A stretch of 28,625 nucleotides of DNA from Hyphomicrobium_A sp964622715 (GTDB lineage: Bacteria; Pseudomonadota; Alphaproteobacteria; Rhizobiales; Hyphomicrobiaceae). The stretch is from positions 1-28,625 of the forward strand of contig CAZURR010000025.1 of the NCBI GenBank assembly GCA_964622715.1. Direction: 5' to 3'. The notes under the pieces were generated by a model. It searched no databases and was not told the DNA's origin. It saw only the letters and a list, made by a program, of their open reading frames with translations. Numbering within the stretch: position 1 is the stretch's first letter; the number at the start of each line of letters is the position of its first letter. Of the stretch, positions 1-8,304 are shown in pieces. The translations under genes and the position numbers were made by a program.

Positions 1-176
1 AGACACCCTTAAATCAGGACGCCATCTGTCTCAAAAAATCTGACGACGGACACGGATTGGCTCGGAATTCGATCTGGTTATAGTATTGTCCGGTTGGCCT
101 TTGCGCCCGATGCGCGTCCGGATAGGTGACTAGGCCGTTATTTCTTGATGATGTGCGTTAGACCTCGAGAGGAACC

Positions 177-1406
177 ATGACGATATACCCCGCCCTAGAA
201 ATTCCCCAGACCCTGGCTGCCGGCCCGGGGCCGGGTAACACCGATCCCAGAGTGCTCGAACGCTTTGCCAAGACCGGCGTGGCCGATCATATGCACAAAG
301 ACGTCATCAGGGGCATGTTGGAGGCCAAGGAGATGCTGCGCGAGGTGTTTGGCACCAAGAACGCCTACACCTACGGCGTCGGCGGCACCGGCTTCAGCGG
401 ACTTGATTGCGTGCTCAGTATGATCTTGCCCGGCGATACGGTCGTGGCCTTCGTGAACGGCACTTTCAGCGGCATCGATGGGCTCACCATACGCATGAAG
501 GCGTCCACGCGAGAAGAGCTGGCCGCAGACGCCCTGAACCCTCAACCCGCAAGCGTCACCATCGTGCAGGTGCCACATGGGCAATCGGTGACTGGCGAGA
601 TCATCGAAGCAGCACTTGCCGAGCACAAGCCGATGTGGGCTTTCATGGCTCATTGGGAGACAGGCAGCGGGCGCATCAACGATCTGAAGGGCTTCAACGA
701 GGCGTGCCTACGGCACGGGGCGATGGGCATCGTCGACGTCGTCTCCAGTCTGGGCGTTGCCGACTATAATATCGACGACTATCCTGGCGTTGTCGCCTGG
801 GCCTCGTGTCCGCAGAAAGGCGTTCTCAGCCTGCCTCTGACATACGCGCCGGTGAGCTTCACCGATAAAGCGATCGATCTGGTAGCCAAGCGCGGCTGCT
901 ACACCTATGTGCACCATCCAATTCTCGAAGGGCGCCACTGGGGGATCGTGGACGGCAAAGACGTTGCGGCGGCGGGCTACCATCGCACGCATTCCTGCTA
1001 CGCAGTGGCGGCGTTCCACGAGGCATTGCGCATCCTGCTGACCTACGGACGGGCGCGCAAGGCGGCCGATTACGCCTATCACGAAAGAGCGTTGCGGCAG
1101 GCGGTGCAGGCGATGGGCTGCGAGGTCACCTCCAATATGACAAGTCTGGTAGTGCTTAATCTGCCTGGAAAGCTTGCAGGGAAGGAAAAGGACCTGGTCG
1201 CGAAGTGCCGTGCTCAGGACTTCGGGATCTGGCCGACCCTTTCGGAACCCGTCCAGGTACGCATCGGCATTCTCAACCAACTCAACACCGATGCGATTAC
1301 TGAAATCGTCGACCGCTTCGCCGATGCCATGCTGGACATGGGCGCCGAATTCGACAAGCAACAAGTGATGGGCCGGCTGAAGTCCTACTACGCAGAGGCC
1401 GCCTAA
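177..1406 (+). CDS. Class V PLP-dependent aminotransferase (alanine/serine-glyoxylate aminotransferase-like)
   Basis: This 409-residue protein is a fold-type I PLP enzyme of the class V aminotransferase family, closest in pattern to alanine-glyoxylate or serine-glyoxylate aminotransferases, which move an amino group from alanine or serine to glyoxylate in the cytoplasm. The N-terminus carries the GPGPGNTDPRVL phosphate/substrate-entry segment typical of the family. GIVDVVSSLG (about 184-193) supplies the aspartate (D187) that contacts the pyridine nitrogen. SCPQKGV (about 210-216) supplies the Schiff-base lysine K214. Length matches the family. The ATG at 177 follows a GAGAGGAACC ribosome binding site. 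It stands alone, with about 500 bases to the next gene. Amino donor and acceptor cannot be read from sequence, so 2-aminoethylphosphonate- or purine-linked relatives remain possible. Confidence 0.88.
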   Translation: MTIYPALEIPQTLAAGPGPGNTDPRVLERFAKTGVADHMHKDVIRGMLEAKEMLREVFGTKNAYTYGVGGTGFSGLDCVLSMILPGDTVVAFVNGTFSGIDGLTIRMKASTREELAADALNPQPASVTIVQVPHGQSVTGEIIEAALAEHKPMWAFMAHWETGSGRINDLKGFNEACLRHGAMGIVDVVSSLGVADYNIDDYPGVVAWASCPQKGVLSLPLTYAPVSFTDKAIDLVAKRGCYTYVHHPILEGRHWGIVDGKDVAAAGYHRTHSCYAVAAFHEALRILLTYGRARKAADYAYHERALRQAVQAMGCEVTSNMTSLVVLNLPGKLAGKEKDLVAKCRAQDFGIWPTLSEPVQVRIGILNQLNTDAITEIVDRFADAMLDMGAEFDKQQVMGRLKSYYAEAA

Positions 1407-1906
1407 GAGCACCACAACCGCTTCGGGTGCCTCACGCCCGGAGCGGACCAAGCGGTTCGATCCCGAACGCAAATCGAAAAGATCTGCTTCCGATTGAACC
1501 TTCGATAATGTCAGTTGAGTTTGGGGTCCCGGCGTCCGTATTGCTACGAGCGGACGCTCGGCCTCGCGCTCTTGACGGGTGCGGGCGCTTGTCTCCGACG
1601 GCAACGGACTAGATCAACAAAATCGACCATGGAATGAGCGTCAGGGAGATCCGCGTGATCTGCCTGAAGCAAACGTGCGGCAGGGCACTCGGAACATCCG
1701 CAGGCTGCCAAATGTGGACCTCTTCGATACACCTGCACACGCTCAGTGGTGGCCAAGCTTGTGAAAGTCGAACGTATTAAGACGGCTTGAGCGGAAGAAT
1801 TAAAATATCGAGCCATCACTTACGCGGCGACCAATTTCATGGACTCATTGATTGTGGTTCGTTTAGATCGACACCTCAACCGACCGATCAAAAGTGGATC
1901 CGAAAA
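1407..1906. other. Intergenic region without recognised gene
   Basis: About 500 bases between the aminotransferase and the isochorismatase-like gene. Short open frames on both strands have no recognisable protein pattern and no convincing ribosome binding site. No strong hairpin with a T-run was found. It presumably holds the promoter of the downstream gene, but no clear -35/-10 pair could be assigned. Confidence 0.5.
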
Positions 1907-2461
1907 ATGACCAAGAAAGCTCTTCTCGTAATAGATCTTCAGAATGATTATTTTCCTGGCGGCAAGTGGACGCTTGAAGGAATTAATGCGGCAACCGCCA
2001 ATGCCGTGCGGCTTGTTGCTGCCGAACGTGACAAGGGCAATCTTGTCGTACACATCCGTCACGAATTTCCCACCAGCGACGCTCCCTTTTTTGCGCCGGG
2101 TTCAAAGGGCTCAGAAATTCATCAGGACGTACAGCCGGCCAGCGGTGAAACCGTCATTCTCAAGAACCAGGTCAACAGCTTCCGCGATACGAATCTGAAA
2201 GACGTTCTTGACAAGAACGACATCGAAGAGGTCGTGATCTGTGGCGCGATGAGCCATATGTGCGTCGACGCTGCGACAAGGGCTGCCAACGATTTTGGCT
2301 ACCAATGCACCGTGGTTCATGATGCCTGCGCTACGCGCGATCTTGAGTTCAACGGCGTTCGCGTTCCCGCGCAACAGGCCCATGCCGCCTATATGGCAGC
2401 TCTCGGCTTTGCCTACGCAAATACGATTACGACGGACGAGTACCTCGGTAACGGGTCTTAA
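1907..2461 (+). CDS. Isochorismatase-family cysteine hydrolase
   Basis: This 184-residue protein has the isochorismatase-like alpha/beta hydrolase fold used by nicotinamidases, N-carbamoyl-amide hydrolases and related enzymes. The catalytic triad is readable: D10 in LLVIDLQNDY, K86 in VILKNQVNSF and C119 in MSHMCVDAATR. AMSHMCVD contains the cis-peptide region preceding the nucleophile. Length is normal for single-domain members. The frame stays open further upstream, but the ATG at 1907 puts the conserved first strand at residues 4-10 as expected, so I chose it. It is probably cytoplasmic. The substrate cannot be told from sequence; true isochorismatase activity is not implied. It converges on the AhpD-like gene. 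Confidence 0.88.
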   Translation: MTKKALLVIDLQNDYFPGGKWTLEGINAATANAVRLVAAERDKGNLVVHIRHEFPTSDAPFFAPGSKGSEIHQDVQPASGETVILKNQVNSFRDTNLKDVLDKNDIEEVVICGAMSHMCVDAATRAANDFGYQCTVVHDACATRDLEFNGVRVPAQQAHAAYMAALGFAYANTITTDEYLGNGS

Positions 2462-2664
2462 CAACAGTCGGACGCCCCGCGAAGCATCTGTGGCACCGCG
2501 GAGAGGACAGGCTGGCTTTTCGTGCTTATGGAATCTGTTTGCGCACGGCGGCAACGACGCGTGCCGAATCAAAAGCGAACCCCCGATGAAGCTCCGAGGG
2601 CCGTATAAGGTTGGCCGGGCTCAGCAATGAAACGCGGACCTTTGCAACGCCTATCCGACCAATC

Positions 2665-3237
2665 CTACGCGCTCGACGGCTCAGAGGATTTCGCATTCGG
2701 CGGCTTACAGAAGCCGTGAGCCGGCACATCAAGCGCGCTGTTGAACTTGCTCGACATGTTCTGGAACGCGATCAGCCCCGTCAGTTCTACAATGCCATCA
2801 TCGTCGTAATAGGATCTCAAGCGATCGACCAGATCATCGTCGACCTGCACGTCGGATCGCGTCATAGCTTCTGCGTACTCGAGGACCGTTTGCTCATGGC
2901 GATCAAACAGGTTGCTGTGGCGCCAATCGTCGACTGCCTCCACTTTTTCCGTGCTGACACCCCGCCTGATGAGTATCGCTGAGTTGATATCGACACAAAA
3001 CGAGCAGGTGTTGATCTGGGACACTCGGACAGTGATGAGCGAGCGTAAGGCTGGATCAATCGGCGAGGAGCGCCGGTCGATCATGCCGTACAGGAACGCC
3101 ACGGCAGCAAACAGTTTCGGCGACCTTGCCCATAGCAACGCCGACTGCAGCACGTCTCCATACTTGCGCCGCTGGTTGGAGAAGAATGGCTGCAAGTAGA
3201 AGGGATAGCTGTTCAGCGGCTTTGCTGGGACTCGCAT
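2665..3237 (-). CDS. Carboxymuconolactone decarboxylase / AhpD-like protein
   Basis: This 190-residue protein belongs to the AhpD-like alkylhydroperoxidase/carboxymuconolactone decarboxylase superfamily. The segment SLITVRVSQINTCSFCVDIN contains the CxxC redox pair C78-S-F-C81 followed by the family's helix. A conserved histidine and acidic cluster follow in FDRHEQTVLEYAEAMT (about 111-125). This supports a small helical, thiol-based peroxidase-like or dehalogenation/oxidoreductase role in the cytoplasm, but the electron donor and substrate are unknown. The ATG at 3237 starts with MRVPAKPLNSYPFYLQPFF, a common N-terminal arrangement in this family. The ribosome binding site is weak. It is a single gene, transcribed away from a roughly 560-base intergenic region. 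Confidence 0.85.
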   Translation of the reverse strand: MRVPAKPLNSYPFYLQPFFSNQRRKYGDVLQSALLWARSPKLFAAVAFLYGMIDRRSSPIDPALRSLITVRVSQINTCSFCVDINSAILIRRGVSTEKVEAVDDWRHSNLFDRHEQTVLEYAEAMTRSDVQVDDDLVDRLRSYYDDDGIVELTGLIAFQNMSSKFNSALDVPAHGFCKPPNAKSSEPSSA

Positions 3238-3587
3238 TTCTTAGCCTCAACGCTTTCTGCTCTGCCGTAGCGGGTACTGTTGCTCTGATGTGGTTGGCGT
3301 ATTCGAGAATTCAATTGGCGTATTCGATTCTGAGTGGTCTCAAACACGTTTCGGAAGAGTTCGCTACGGGTCCAAAACGGGCAGGGAAGGCTGATGTCAA
3401 CATGTCAGTGCGGAGCTCATTCGGCGTCGCGTAGGGCTCCCTGCTCGCGTGGTATTTCAGTGGATGCTTCGCTCTGGATTTCGCGATGCAATATGCCTCC
3501 GACCTCTGTTTGACTCAGTTTGCGCCGAGAATCTGATTCGGCGCGCCGTTGATAAGCTCAATACGCAGCCCGTCGCGCGTGCGCCAA

Positions 3588-3618
3588 GGCTGGCCCCGGG
3601 CCGTGGTCGGGGCCAGCC
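3588..3618. repeat. Inverted repeat / RNA hairpin (10-bp stem)
   Basis: GGCTGGCCCC at 3588-3597 is exactly complementary to GGGGCCAGCC at 3609-3618, with an 11-base loop. No T-run follows on either strand, so it is not a canonical intrinsic terminator. It lies about 180 bases upstream of the small membrane protein gene. Confidence 0.7.
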
Positions 3619-3661
3619 ACCTATCATTTGCCGGCCTTCGGTCGATTGCTATTTGGTCCCA

Positions 3662-3682
3662 AAGGCCTGCAGAGCAGGCCTT
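3662..3682. repeat. Inverted repeat / RNA hairpin (9-bp stem, 3-base loop)
   Basis: AAGGCCTGC at 3662-3670 and GCAGGCCTT at 3674-3682 form a perfect stem around AGA. It is the second hairpin upstream of the gene at 3800 and lacks a T-run. It could be part of a structured leader or a REP-like element. Confidence 0.65.
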
Positions 3683-3799
3683 CGCCGTTGCCGAATTTTG
3701 ACTCGCAGGAGAAGCTTGAAAACGATATCGTGCCGCAGGGCCTAAAGAACGTCTAGGAGCAAAACGCCAACGAAACAGTTAGAGATGGAGGTGGTTAAA

Positions 3800-4018
3800 A
3801 TGGACGCCCTCCTCAGCGCCTTACGAGCCGTGGGCGACTTCGCGATCGAAGTCCTGCTATTTATCGCACTCATCTTTCTTGCAAACAGCGCGACCTACTA
3901 CCTCCTAGGTGAGGAAAACTTAGTCCTCGCGATCGTGATCGGCACGGGTGTGGCCTGTGCAGTCGTCTTGTTCTTTTACCCGCGCGTAAGTCGCTCGTGG
4001 AACACGCGACCTAAATGA
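3800..4018 (+). CDS. Small membrane protein of unknown function
   Basis: This is a 72-residue predicted protein with two hydrophobic segments, about residues 13-30 (AIEVLLFIALIFLANSA) and 41-60 (LVLAIVIGTGVACAVVLFFY). It ends in a short basic tail (PRVSRSWNTRPK), suggesting a two-pass inner-membrane protein with both ends on the cytoplasmic side. I place the start at the ATG at 3800 because GGAGG at 3787-3791 sits 8 bases upstream; a longer start at 3785 would overlap that ribosome binding site. I do not recognise the family. It converges on the DoxX-like gene of bufferin operon 1, so it is not co-transcribed with it. Confidence 0.6.
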   Translation: MDALLSALRAVGDFAIEVLLFIALIFLANSATYYLLGEENLVLAIVIGTGVACAVVLFFYPRVSRSWNTRPK

Positions 4019-4076
4019 CGCTGCGGCAGAACGCAGGCTGAGATCGGGCTCGCGCGTAGCGGGACGTCGAACGCCG

Positions 4077-4643
4077 CTATGAGGATCGGCCGAAGATCCG
4101 GCAGAGCAGAGAGTCGAATGACACGAGTCCCGCTCCCTTCACCACGAGAACGATCAGCGGAAACGCCCAGAGGAGCCGCTGATCGGCGAGGGCAGAATCG
4201 TGAATACGATCGAAGAAAGCGCCTATCGTCTTGGCATCAATGCTGTGCAAATTGATGTCGACATAGGTCATCACGGCGATGAAGGCTAGCATGCCGAGCG
4301 CCGCTCCCCGCGTAAACAAACCCACAACAATAAGAACGGGTAGAATGAATTCGCTGTAGGTGCCGAGATAGACGATCAGCCCGTAGGGGAAGAACGGGAT
4401 CTTTTCGATATTGTAGCTGTATTGTTGAGAAACGCTGGGCAGGATCTGCGCATAAGCGCCAGTCGTCATGGAAAAAACGCCGAGAAATCCGCTGCCGATC
4501 TTGGTCAGCGCCGAGTTCCAAAAATATGGAAGCAATATGCTGGCAAACGTCAGTCGCGCGGCAAGCCCGATGAACCAGCCCTCTGTAACCCGCTCAATGG
4601 CGCCGAAAAAGCCGTTGTAGGCATCTTTGATCATTCCAAACAT
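4077..4643 (-). CDS. DoxX-family membrane protein, last gene of bufferin operon 1
   Basis: This 188-residue integral membrane protein matches the DoxX/DoxD-like family. Hydrophobic helices lie at about 26-44, 85-110 and 112-130, with a C-terminal one near 155-175. The family hallmark near the start is LAARLTFASILLPYFWNSALTKIGSGF. The insert with QQYSYNIEKIPFFPYGLIVYLGTYSEFILP is typical of DoxX proteins found beside DUF692 genes. It starts 60 bases after the stop of bufC on the same strand, preceded by an AAGG ribosome binding site. Known context: DoxX genes often close bufferin (DUF2282-DUF692-DUF2063) operons, where they are proposed to have a membrane redox or transport role. The exact function is unproven. 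Confidence 0.85.
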   Translation of the reverse strand: MFGMIKDAYNGFFGAIERVTEGWFIGLAARLTFASILLPYFWNSALTKIGSGFLGVFSMTTGAYAQILPSVSQQYSYNIEKIPFFPYGLIVYLGTYSEFILPVLIVVGLFTRGAALGMLAFIAVMTYVDINLHSIDAKTIGAFFDRIHDSALADQRLLWAFPLIVLVVKGAGLVSFDSLLCRIFGRSS

Positions 4644-4703
4644 CGTCGTGCCCTTTGTTTCTGCGGCTGCGGTGGTCTGCTGATCACGACGGCCAAATAT
4701 CGC

Positions 4704-5525
4704 TTATTGCTTTGCCAGGTCGACGACGGCTCCGGCGTTAAAGATTGTCGCCAGCATTGCGCTAAGGTCAGCTTGTGCCGTCTTCGGAAGCGCTTCCGCA
4801 GCTTCTGTGAGGGATTGCCCGTCACAAAGTGCGGCAAGAAGTTCGAAGCCCGCGAGTGGAATCAGCATGGGCTGCACTTCCAACCTCGGCCGCACGAGAA
4901 AACCGCACTCGCCACGTCTTTGCGTCAATTTCGTCAGGAGTGCAGCTGGGTCGTCCTGCTGATGGGCATGCCAAATGGAGAGGACTGGCCAGTCGGAGCG
5001 TATCAACCGCAGTGAGGGATGTAGAATGACGCGCACCTTCTCGAATGCTTCGGTATCGAGCGCGTTCAAGGCCTGGATGGTGATCGCCTTGGCATCAGCG
5101 GCGTGGAAACTCTCGTTGAATGACCGTTCCACCCTGGCGACATCTGGCAGATAGGGCAGCCGCCGGGCCGGATCGAACGTCTCAATGAAATCTGGAAAAT
5201 CGCTGCCGTAGTTCAACAGAACCGGCGAAGACGGCAAGTGATCGGCCAAATAGATCTTCGCAATCGCGGCGAAAAATTCTTCGCCAACCAGGGCCTTCAC
5301 CACCGGAAAGGTGGCCGCCAAAGCTGCTCGCAGGCTCACAGCCACATTGTTGCGATAGACGTTGAAGCGTTTGAGGGAAGGTGCGCCATCCGTCTTGCCG
5401 ACCTGATCGGGGACAGGAAGGTCGGGCTGGCGCAAAGCGTTCGCAAAATTGCGCACCATATCCGACCAGCGTTTGGCCGAAGCCACGCGTGCACGCCCGG
5501 AAAATGTTGGCGTTGATGTGTTCAC
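4704..5525 (-). CDS. bufC1: BufC-type DUF2063 protein (MNIO partner), operon 1
   Basis: This 273-residue protein belongs to the DUF2063 family (older annotation 'putative DNA-binding domain'). It is the usual partner of DUF692/MNIO enzymes and is thought to present the precursor peptide to the enzyme. Family features are FANALRQPDLPVP at 26-38, SLKRFNVYRNNVAVSLRAALAATFPVVKALVGEEFF at 50-85 and YLPDVARVERSFNESFHAAD at about 124-143 (the conserved YLxDvAxlE signature). The C-terminal half is a less conserved alpha/beta domain. The GTG start at 5525 overlaps the bufB1 stop codon by four bases (GTGA), indicating translational coupling. An internal ATG at 5459 is possible but would cut the first helix. 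Confidence 0.88.
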   Translation of the reverse strand: MNTSTPTFSGRARVASAKRWSDMVRNFANALRQPDLPVPDQVGKTDGAPSLKRFNVYRNNVAVSLRAALAATFPVVKALVGEEFFAAIAKIYLADHLPSSPVLLNYGSDFPDFIETFDPARRLPYLPDVARVERSFNESFHAADAKAITIQALNALDTEAFEKVRVILHPSLRLIRSDWPVLSIWHAHQQDDPAALLTKLTQRRGECGFLVRPRLEVQPMLIPLAGFELLAALCDGQSLTEAAEALPKTAQADLSAMLATIFNAGAVVDLAKQ

Positions 5526-6427
5526 GACATCTGTTCCGCAGCCAGCGCGCTAACAGCGGGAGCTTCCGATGCCTCGAAGGCCTGCAAAATTGCCTCAGCG
5601 CGACGGGCCTCCTCAAAAAGCACCGGCCAGTCCGGGATGTCTTCGTCCCACTCAACTAACGTCGGGATCGCGCCGGCCCGTGAAATCGCACGCGCAAACA
5701 TCGCCCACACATCATCGATCACGCGCCGGTCGTGTGAATCGATCAAGAGCCGCGCGCCAGCATCGTCATGGTCCACAGCGTGTCCCGCCAAATGGACTTC
5801 ACCGACATGGCTGATCGGGAACCTTTCGATGTAGGCTACTGCGTCGCGCTTGTGGTTGGTGCAGGAGACGAAGACGTTGTTGACGTCGAGCAGTAGGCCG
5901 CAACCGGTGCGCTTTACGATCTCGATGAGGAAGTCGATCTCGTCAAAACTGCTTTCCTCAAATACGACGTAGGTCGCCGGATTTTCTAAGAGGATGCGTC
6001 GACCGAGATGGTTCTGCGCCTGATCGAGGTGAATGCAGACAATGTTGAGCGTTTCGGGCGTATAGGGCAGGGGTAGAAGGTCGTTGAGGAACCCCGTATC
6101 GTGGGTCGACCAGGCTAAGTGCTCTGAGACAAGACCCGGCTCATAGCGGTCGATGAGCGCCCGGAAGCGATCGAGATGATCGGTATCAAGCTGCTGCGGG
6201 CCGCCGATCGACAGACCGATACCATGGAGGGAAATCGGATAATACTTACGAATGCTCGCTAGTTGATGATGTGGCGCGCCGCCTGCGCCCATATAATTTT
6301 CCGGGTGGACCTCAAACCAGCCCAGATCAGGCTGGTCCGCAAGGATCGCAGTAAAGTGCTCAGGCTTGAAGCCGACGCCGGCGCGGGCGGGAATCGGAGA
6401 ATCAAACCGGGAAAAAGTTGTCGCCAT
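5522..6427 (-). CDS. bufB1: DUF692 multinuclear non-heme iron oxidase (BufB-type), operon 1
   Basis: This 301-residue protein is a TIM-barrel DUF692/MNIO enzyme. Characterised relatives (MbnB and bufferin-modifying enzymes) use two or three iron ions to oxidise peptide cysteines into thioamide/oxazolone or thiooxazole groups. Metal-ligand motifs are visible: H68 in SLHGIGLSIGG, H103 in SEHLAWS, E149 in LLENPATYV, D181 and N184 in LLLDVNNVFVS, H212 and H216 in EVHLAGHAV, D230 and H232 in LLIDSHDRR, and E259 in LVEWDEDIP. The ATG at 6427 has GGTGGG upstream; a GTG at 6436 is an alternative. It follows bufA1 by 108 bases containing a hairpin, and overlaps bufC1. It presumably acts on BufA1 in the cytoplasm before export. 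Confidence 0.93.
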   Translation of the reverse strand: MATTFSRFDSPIPARAGVGFKPEHFTAILADQPDLGWFEVHPENYMGAGGAPHHQLASIRKYYPISLHGIGLSIGGPQQLDTDHLDRFRALIDRYEPGLVSEHLAWSTHDTGFLNDLLPLPYTPETLNIVCIHLDQAQNHLGRRILLENPATYVVFEESSFDEIDFLIEIVKRTGCGLLLDVNNVFVSCTNHKRDAVAYIERFPISHVGEVHLAGHAVDHDDAGARLLIDSHDRRVIDDVWAMFARAISRAGAIPTLVEWDEDIPDWPVLFEEARRAEAILQAFEASEAPAVSALAAEQMS

Positions 6428-6455
6428 GACGCCCACCTAAGCTGCTGATCGTTAC

Positions 6456-6504
6456 CGATCCATGCGCGTGGCCGGTCTATGAGGCGGCCGACGAGCATGG
6501 ATCG
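6456..6504 (-). promoter_or_regulatory. Hairpin between bufA1 and bufB1
   Basis: CGATCCATGC (6456-6465) and GCATGGATCG (6495-6504) are perfect complements. Inside the loop, GGCCG (6470-6474) pairs with CGGCC (6485-6489), giving a long composite stem in the intercistronic RNA. No T-run follows. Its position suggests a role in transcript processing or stabilisation, or partial attenuation, so that precursor mRNA exceeds enzyme mRNA. Confidence 0.65.
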
Positions 6505-6535
6505 AAACATCAGGAGGTCTTAGGCCCCTTCGCTC

Positions 6536-6829
6536 TTACGACTTGGGCCGGTCGCGATCTAACGCGGATAAGCTGCCTTTGCGGCCATCTGGCAATTCCA
6601 TGGTTTCGCAGGTGCCCTTCGGAACAAGCGTCCAAGAGTTGCCCTGGTAGTCCACTTTCGAAGTGCCAGCACACGTGGTTCCGGGGCCAGCTGCGCAGTC
6701 GTTCTTTCCCGCCAGTGAAACGCCGTAGCACTGCTCCTGATCGGTAGCACGGACTTCCGGCGCACTCATTGAGGCGGCAGTGGCGACAGCAGATGCGACC
6801 AAAGCAGCAGTGGCAATTTTCTTCGACAT
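6536..6829 (-). CDS. bufA1: BufA1-type bufferin precursor (DUF2282), exported, four cysteines
   Basis: This 97-residue exported peptide of the DUF2282 family is the RiPP precursor of a bufferin operon. A signal peptide is evident: basic MSKK, an alanine-rich core (about 5-22) and a likely cleavage near VRA-TD (28/29). The mature part has the four family cysteines at 34 (EQCYGV), 45 (GKNDCAAG), 53 (TTCAGT) and 74 (PKGTCE), plus the K-x-D-x-x-G-x-x-W-x-x-V-P-K-G-T-C core. In characterised relatives, cysteines are converted to thiooxazoles by BufB with BufC, and the product binds copper in the periplasm. The start at 6829 has GGAG 7 bases upstream. A longer frame exists upstream but lacks this ribosome binding site and would bury the signal peptide. 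Confidence 0.92.
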   Translation of the reverse strand: MSKKIATAALVASAVATAASMSAPEVRATDQEQCYGVSLAGKNDCAAGPGTTCAGTSKVDYQGNSWTLVPKGTCETMELPDGRKGSLSALDRDRPKS

Positions 6830-6897
6830 CTCAAGGCTCCTTGGATTCCAAATAGAGGCAGCGATTGCCCCGAACCGAAACATCGGCCCAGGCATTA

Positions 6898-6924
6898 TTC
6901 GATCCTTGCGCTACCTTTGTTACA
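6898..6924 (-). promoter_or_regulatory. Candidate ECF sigma (SigF-type) promoter of bufferin operon 1
   Basis: Read on the minus strand, TGTAACAAA (6924-6916) is the candidate -35 and CGAA (6901-6898) the candidate -10, with 17 bases between GTAAC and CGAA. The same arrangement lies directly upstream of the sigF-like gene. Transcription would begin near 6891, leaving a leader of about 60 bases before bufA1. Confidence 0.7.
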
Positions 6925-7294
6925 TGACTATCAGCGCCGCCCCTGAAACGGTTTGTTGGGGGCACGATCGATCCGAGAAAGCTGCGGGAGGGTTCGCCTC
7001 CGGGCAACTTCTATTTCAATGCTTTATGAGATTTTTCTCTCGGTTGGATCACTGGCCCGGGGAATCCGGGCAAGCCAGCGCTGAGGACCTGAGGCTCGAC
7101 AACTCAGTACGACGCACGAGCCTCAACCACGTTGGTAGACTCTTGGCACGCGTGCCCTATCTCGCGCCGGAGCATCGGACACCTGTTTGCGGCAGCTTGA
7201 AAGCGCCGGGCGCATATTGATTTTCGCCCCAGTTCACATGTGCCCGCGAAATCGGCCGGAGATTTCCTGCAAGGCTCATGCTTGCAGCGTGATC
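6925..7294. other. Intergenic region upstream of bufferin operon 1
   Basis: About 370 bases between the operon 1 promoter and the stop of the DUF3108 gene. A weak inverted repeat (CCCGG at 7056-7060 and CCGGG at 7066-7070) is present without a T-run. Open frames here show no recognisable protein. Confidence 0.45.
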
Positions 7295-8137
7295 TCAGCG
7301 GCCGAGTTTTTTCGCCAACGCCGTCTTGCTGCGGCCTGATGTCTTAATGTCGACGTTTTGCGCTTTGAGCGCGATAGGTCCTGATATCGTTGGGATAGTA
7401 ATCTCATCAGGCACCATAAGGCCGGCGTGCGACTCAGGCCGGAACGCAATCTCGATGCCTGTGCTGCGCGACATGGCTTTTGTTTCATCGTTGGCGCGAT
7501 AGCCAGCGACCGGCACATATTTCACACGGCACACGATCGCTTTGCCCTGCCCAAGCGGCTGTTGGCGGCGGAAATAGAGCTCAAGATCGAAGCGTTGCCG
7601 TCCATCGAAGATCTCCACTTTGCGCCCGCACGGGCTCTTGCCCTGGGTGCGGGTCAGCGCGAGGACTGCGCTCAACGGGTCGAGGACACCTTTTAAGTGC
7701 TTCCCTTTGAGAGGCACCGTGTCGGCGGCGAGCGACCTTGAAGGCAGGACAGTAAGAGACGATACCCCGGACTCACCAAATCCCATGTTGATTCCACCAA
7801 CGCCGGTCGAGCCGCTAAAGTCGAACGCATAATTAGCAGGCTTGGCTTTAGCACCATGAATGGTGCCGGAGCTGCGCGTTGCGCCTTTCCAGGAAACAGC
7901 CCCGAAAAGCGCGGACAGTTCCACCTCACTTTCGACCACGTACCCATTAAACCCCACACTCGACTCATAGCGAAGGGTTCCAATCTCAAATCTGTTGAGA
8001 GTAATCTTGTAAGTGGCGCTGACCCGGTAGGGTTCGGGATCTTTGGCTGCGACTGTTGTTGCGCAGGCGACTGTCAATATCGCGCCGATAACGGCGGTCA
8101 TCGATGTGGCGGATCGCGACAATACTAGTAGGGACAT
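7295..8137 (-). CDS. Secreted DUF3108 domain-containing protein
   Basis: This 280-residue protein of the DUF3108 family is predicted to be periplasmic. The N-terminus has a hydrophobic export segment (about 13-30, MTAVIGAILTVACATTVAA), with cleavage likely after VAA just before KDPEPYRVSATYKITLNRFEIGTLRYES. The remainder is beta-rich and carries family-like segments: DPLSAVLALTR, CGRKVEIFDGRQRFDLEL and CRVKYVPVAGYR (a conserved Cys pair). I chose the ATG at 8137 because AGGAGT lies 6 bases upstream; a longer frame begins at 8185. DUF3108 proteins are often envelope proteins of unknown function in alphaproteobacteria. It stands alone, divergent from the Crp/Fnr-type gene across a 570-base region with palindromes. 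Confidence 0.82.
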   Translation of the reverse strand: MSLLVLSRSATSMTAVIGAILTVACATTVAAKDPEPYRVSATYKITLNRFEIGTLRYESSVGFNGYVVESEVELSALFGAVSWKGATRSSGTIHGAKAKPANYAFDFSGSTGVGGINMGFGESGVSSLTVLPSRSLAADTVPLKGKHLKGVLDPLSAVLALTRTQGKSPCGRKVEIFDGRQRFDLELYFRRQQPLGQGKAIVCRVKYVPVAGYRANDETKAMSRSTGIEIAFRPESHAGLMVPDEITIPTISGPIALKAQNVDIKTSGRSKTALAKKLGR

Positions 8138-8304
8138 GACACCACTCCTGACTAGAATACGCGGTGTGCCTTCGATCCGGATCATTCACTATGACGAACA
8201 AAACATGCGCCACTTATTGCGCTCGCGTTGAGGTGCTGAGCTGATCTGGACATAACGCACAATCAATTGACTCTTTACGTAAGCGTTTGAGCGACATTCT
8301 ATAA

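Larger units (their letters stand above)
3238..3799. other. Intergenic region with two strong hairpins, no recognised gene
   Basis: About 560 bases between the divergent AhpD-like gene and a small membrane protein gene. Open frames here have no recognisable protein character. The notable content is two perfect inverted repeats, listed separately at 3588-3618 and 3662-3682. The region may carry promoters for both flanking genes, but none could be assigned. Confidence 0.5.

Noticed and set aside
6780..7220. Plus-strand open frame across bufA1 and the upstream region
   Set aside because: It overlaps the bufA1 signal peptide and promoter in antisense and has no domain or start signal.
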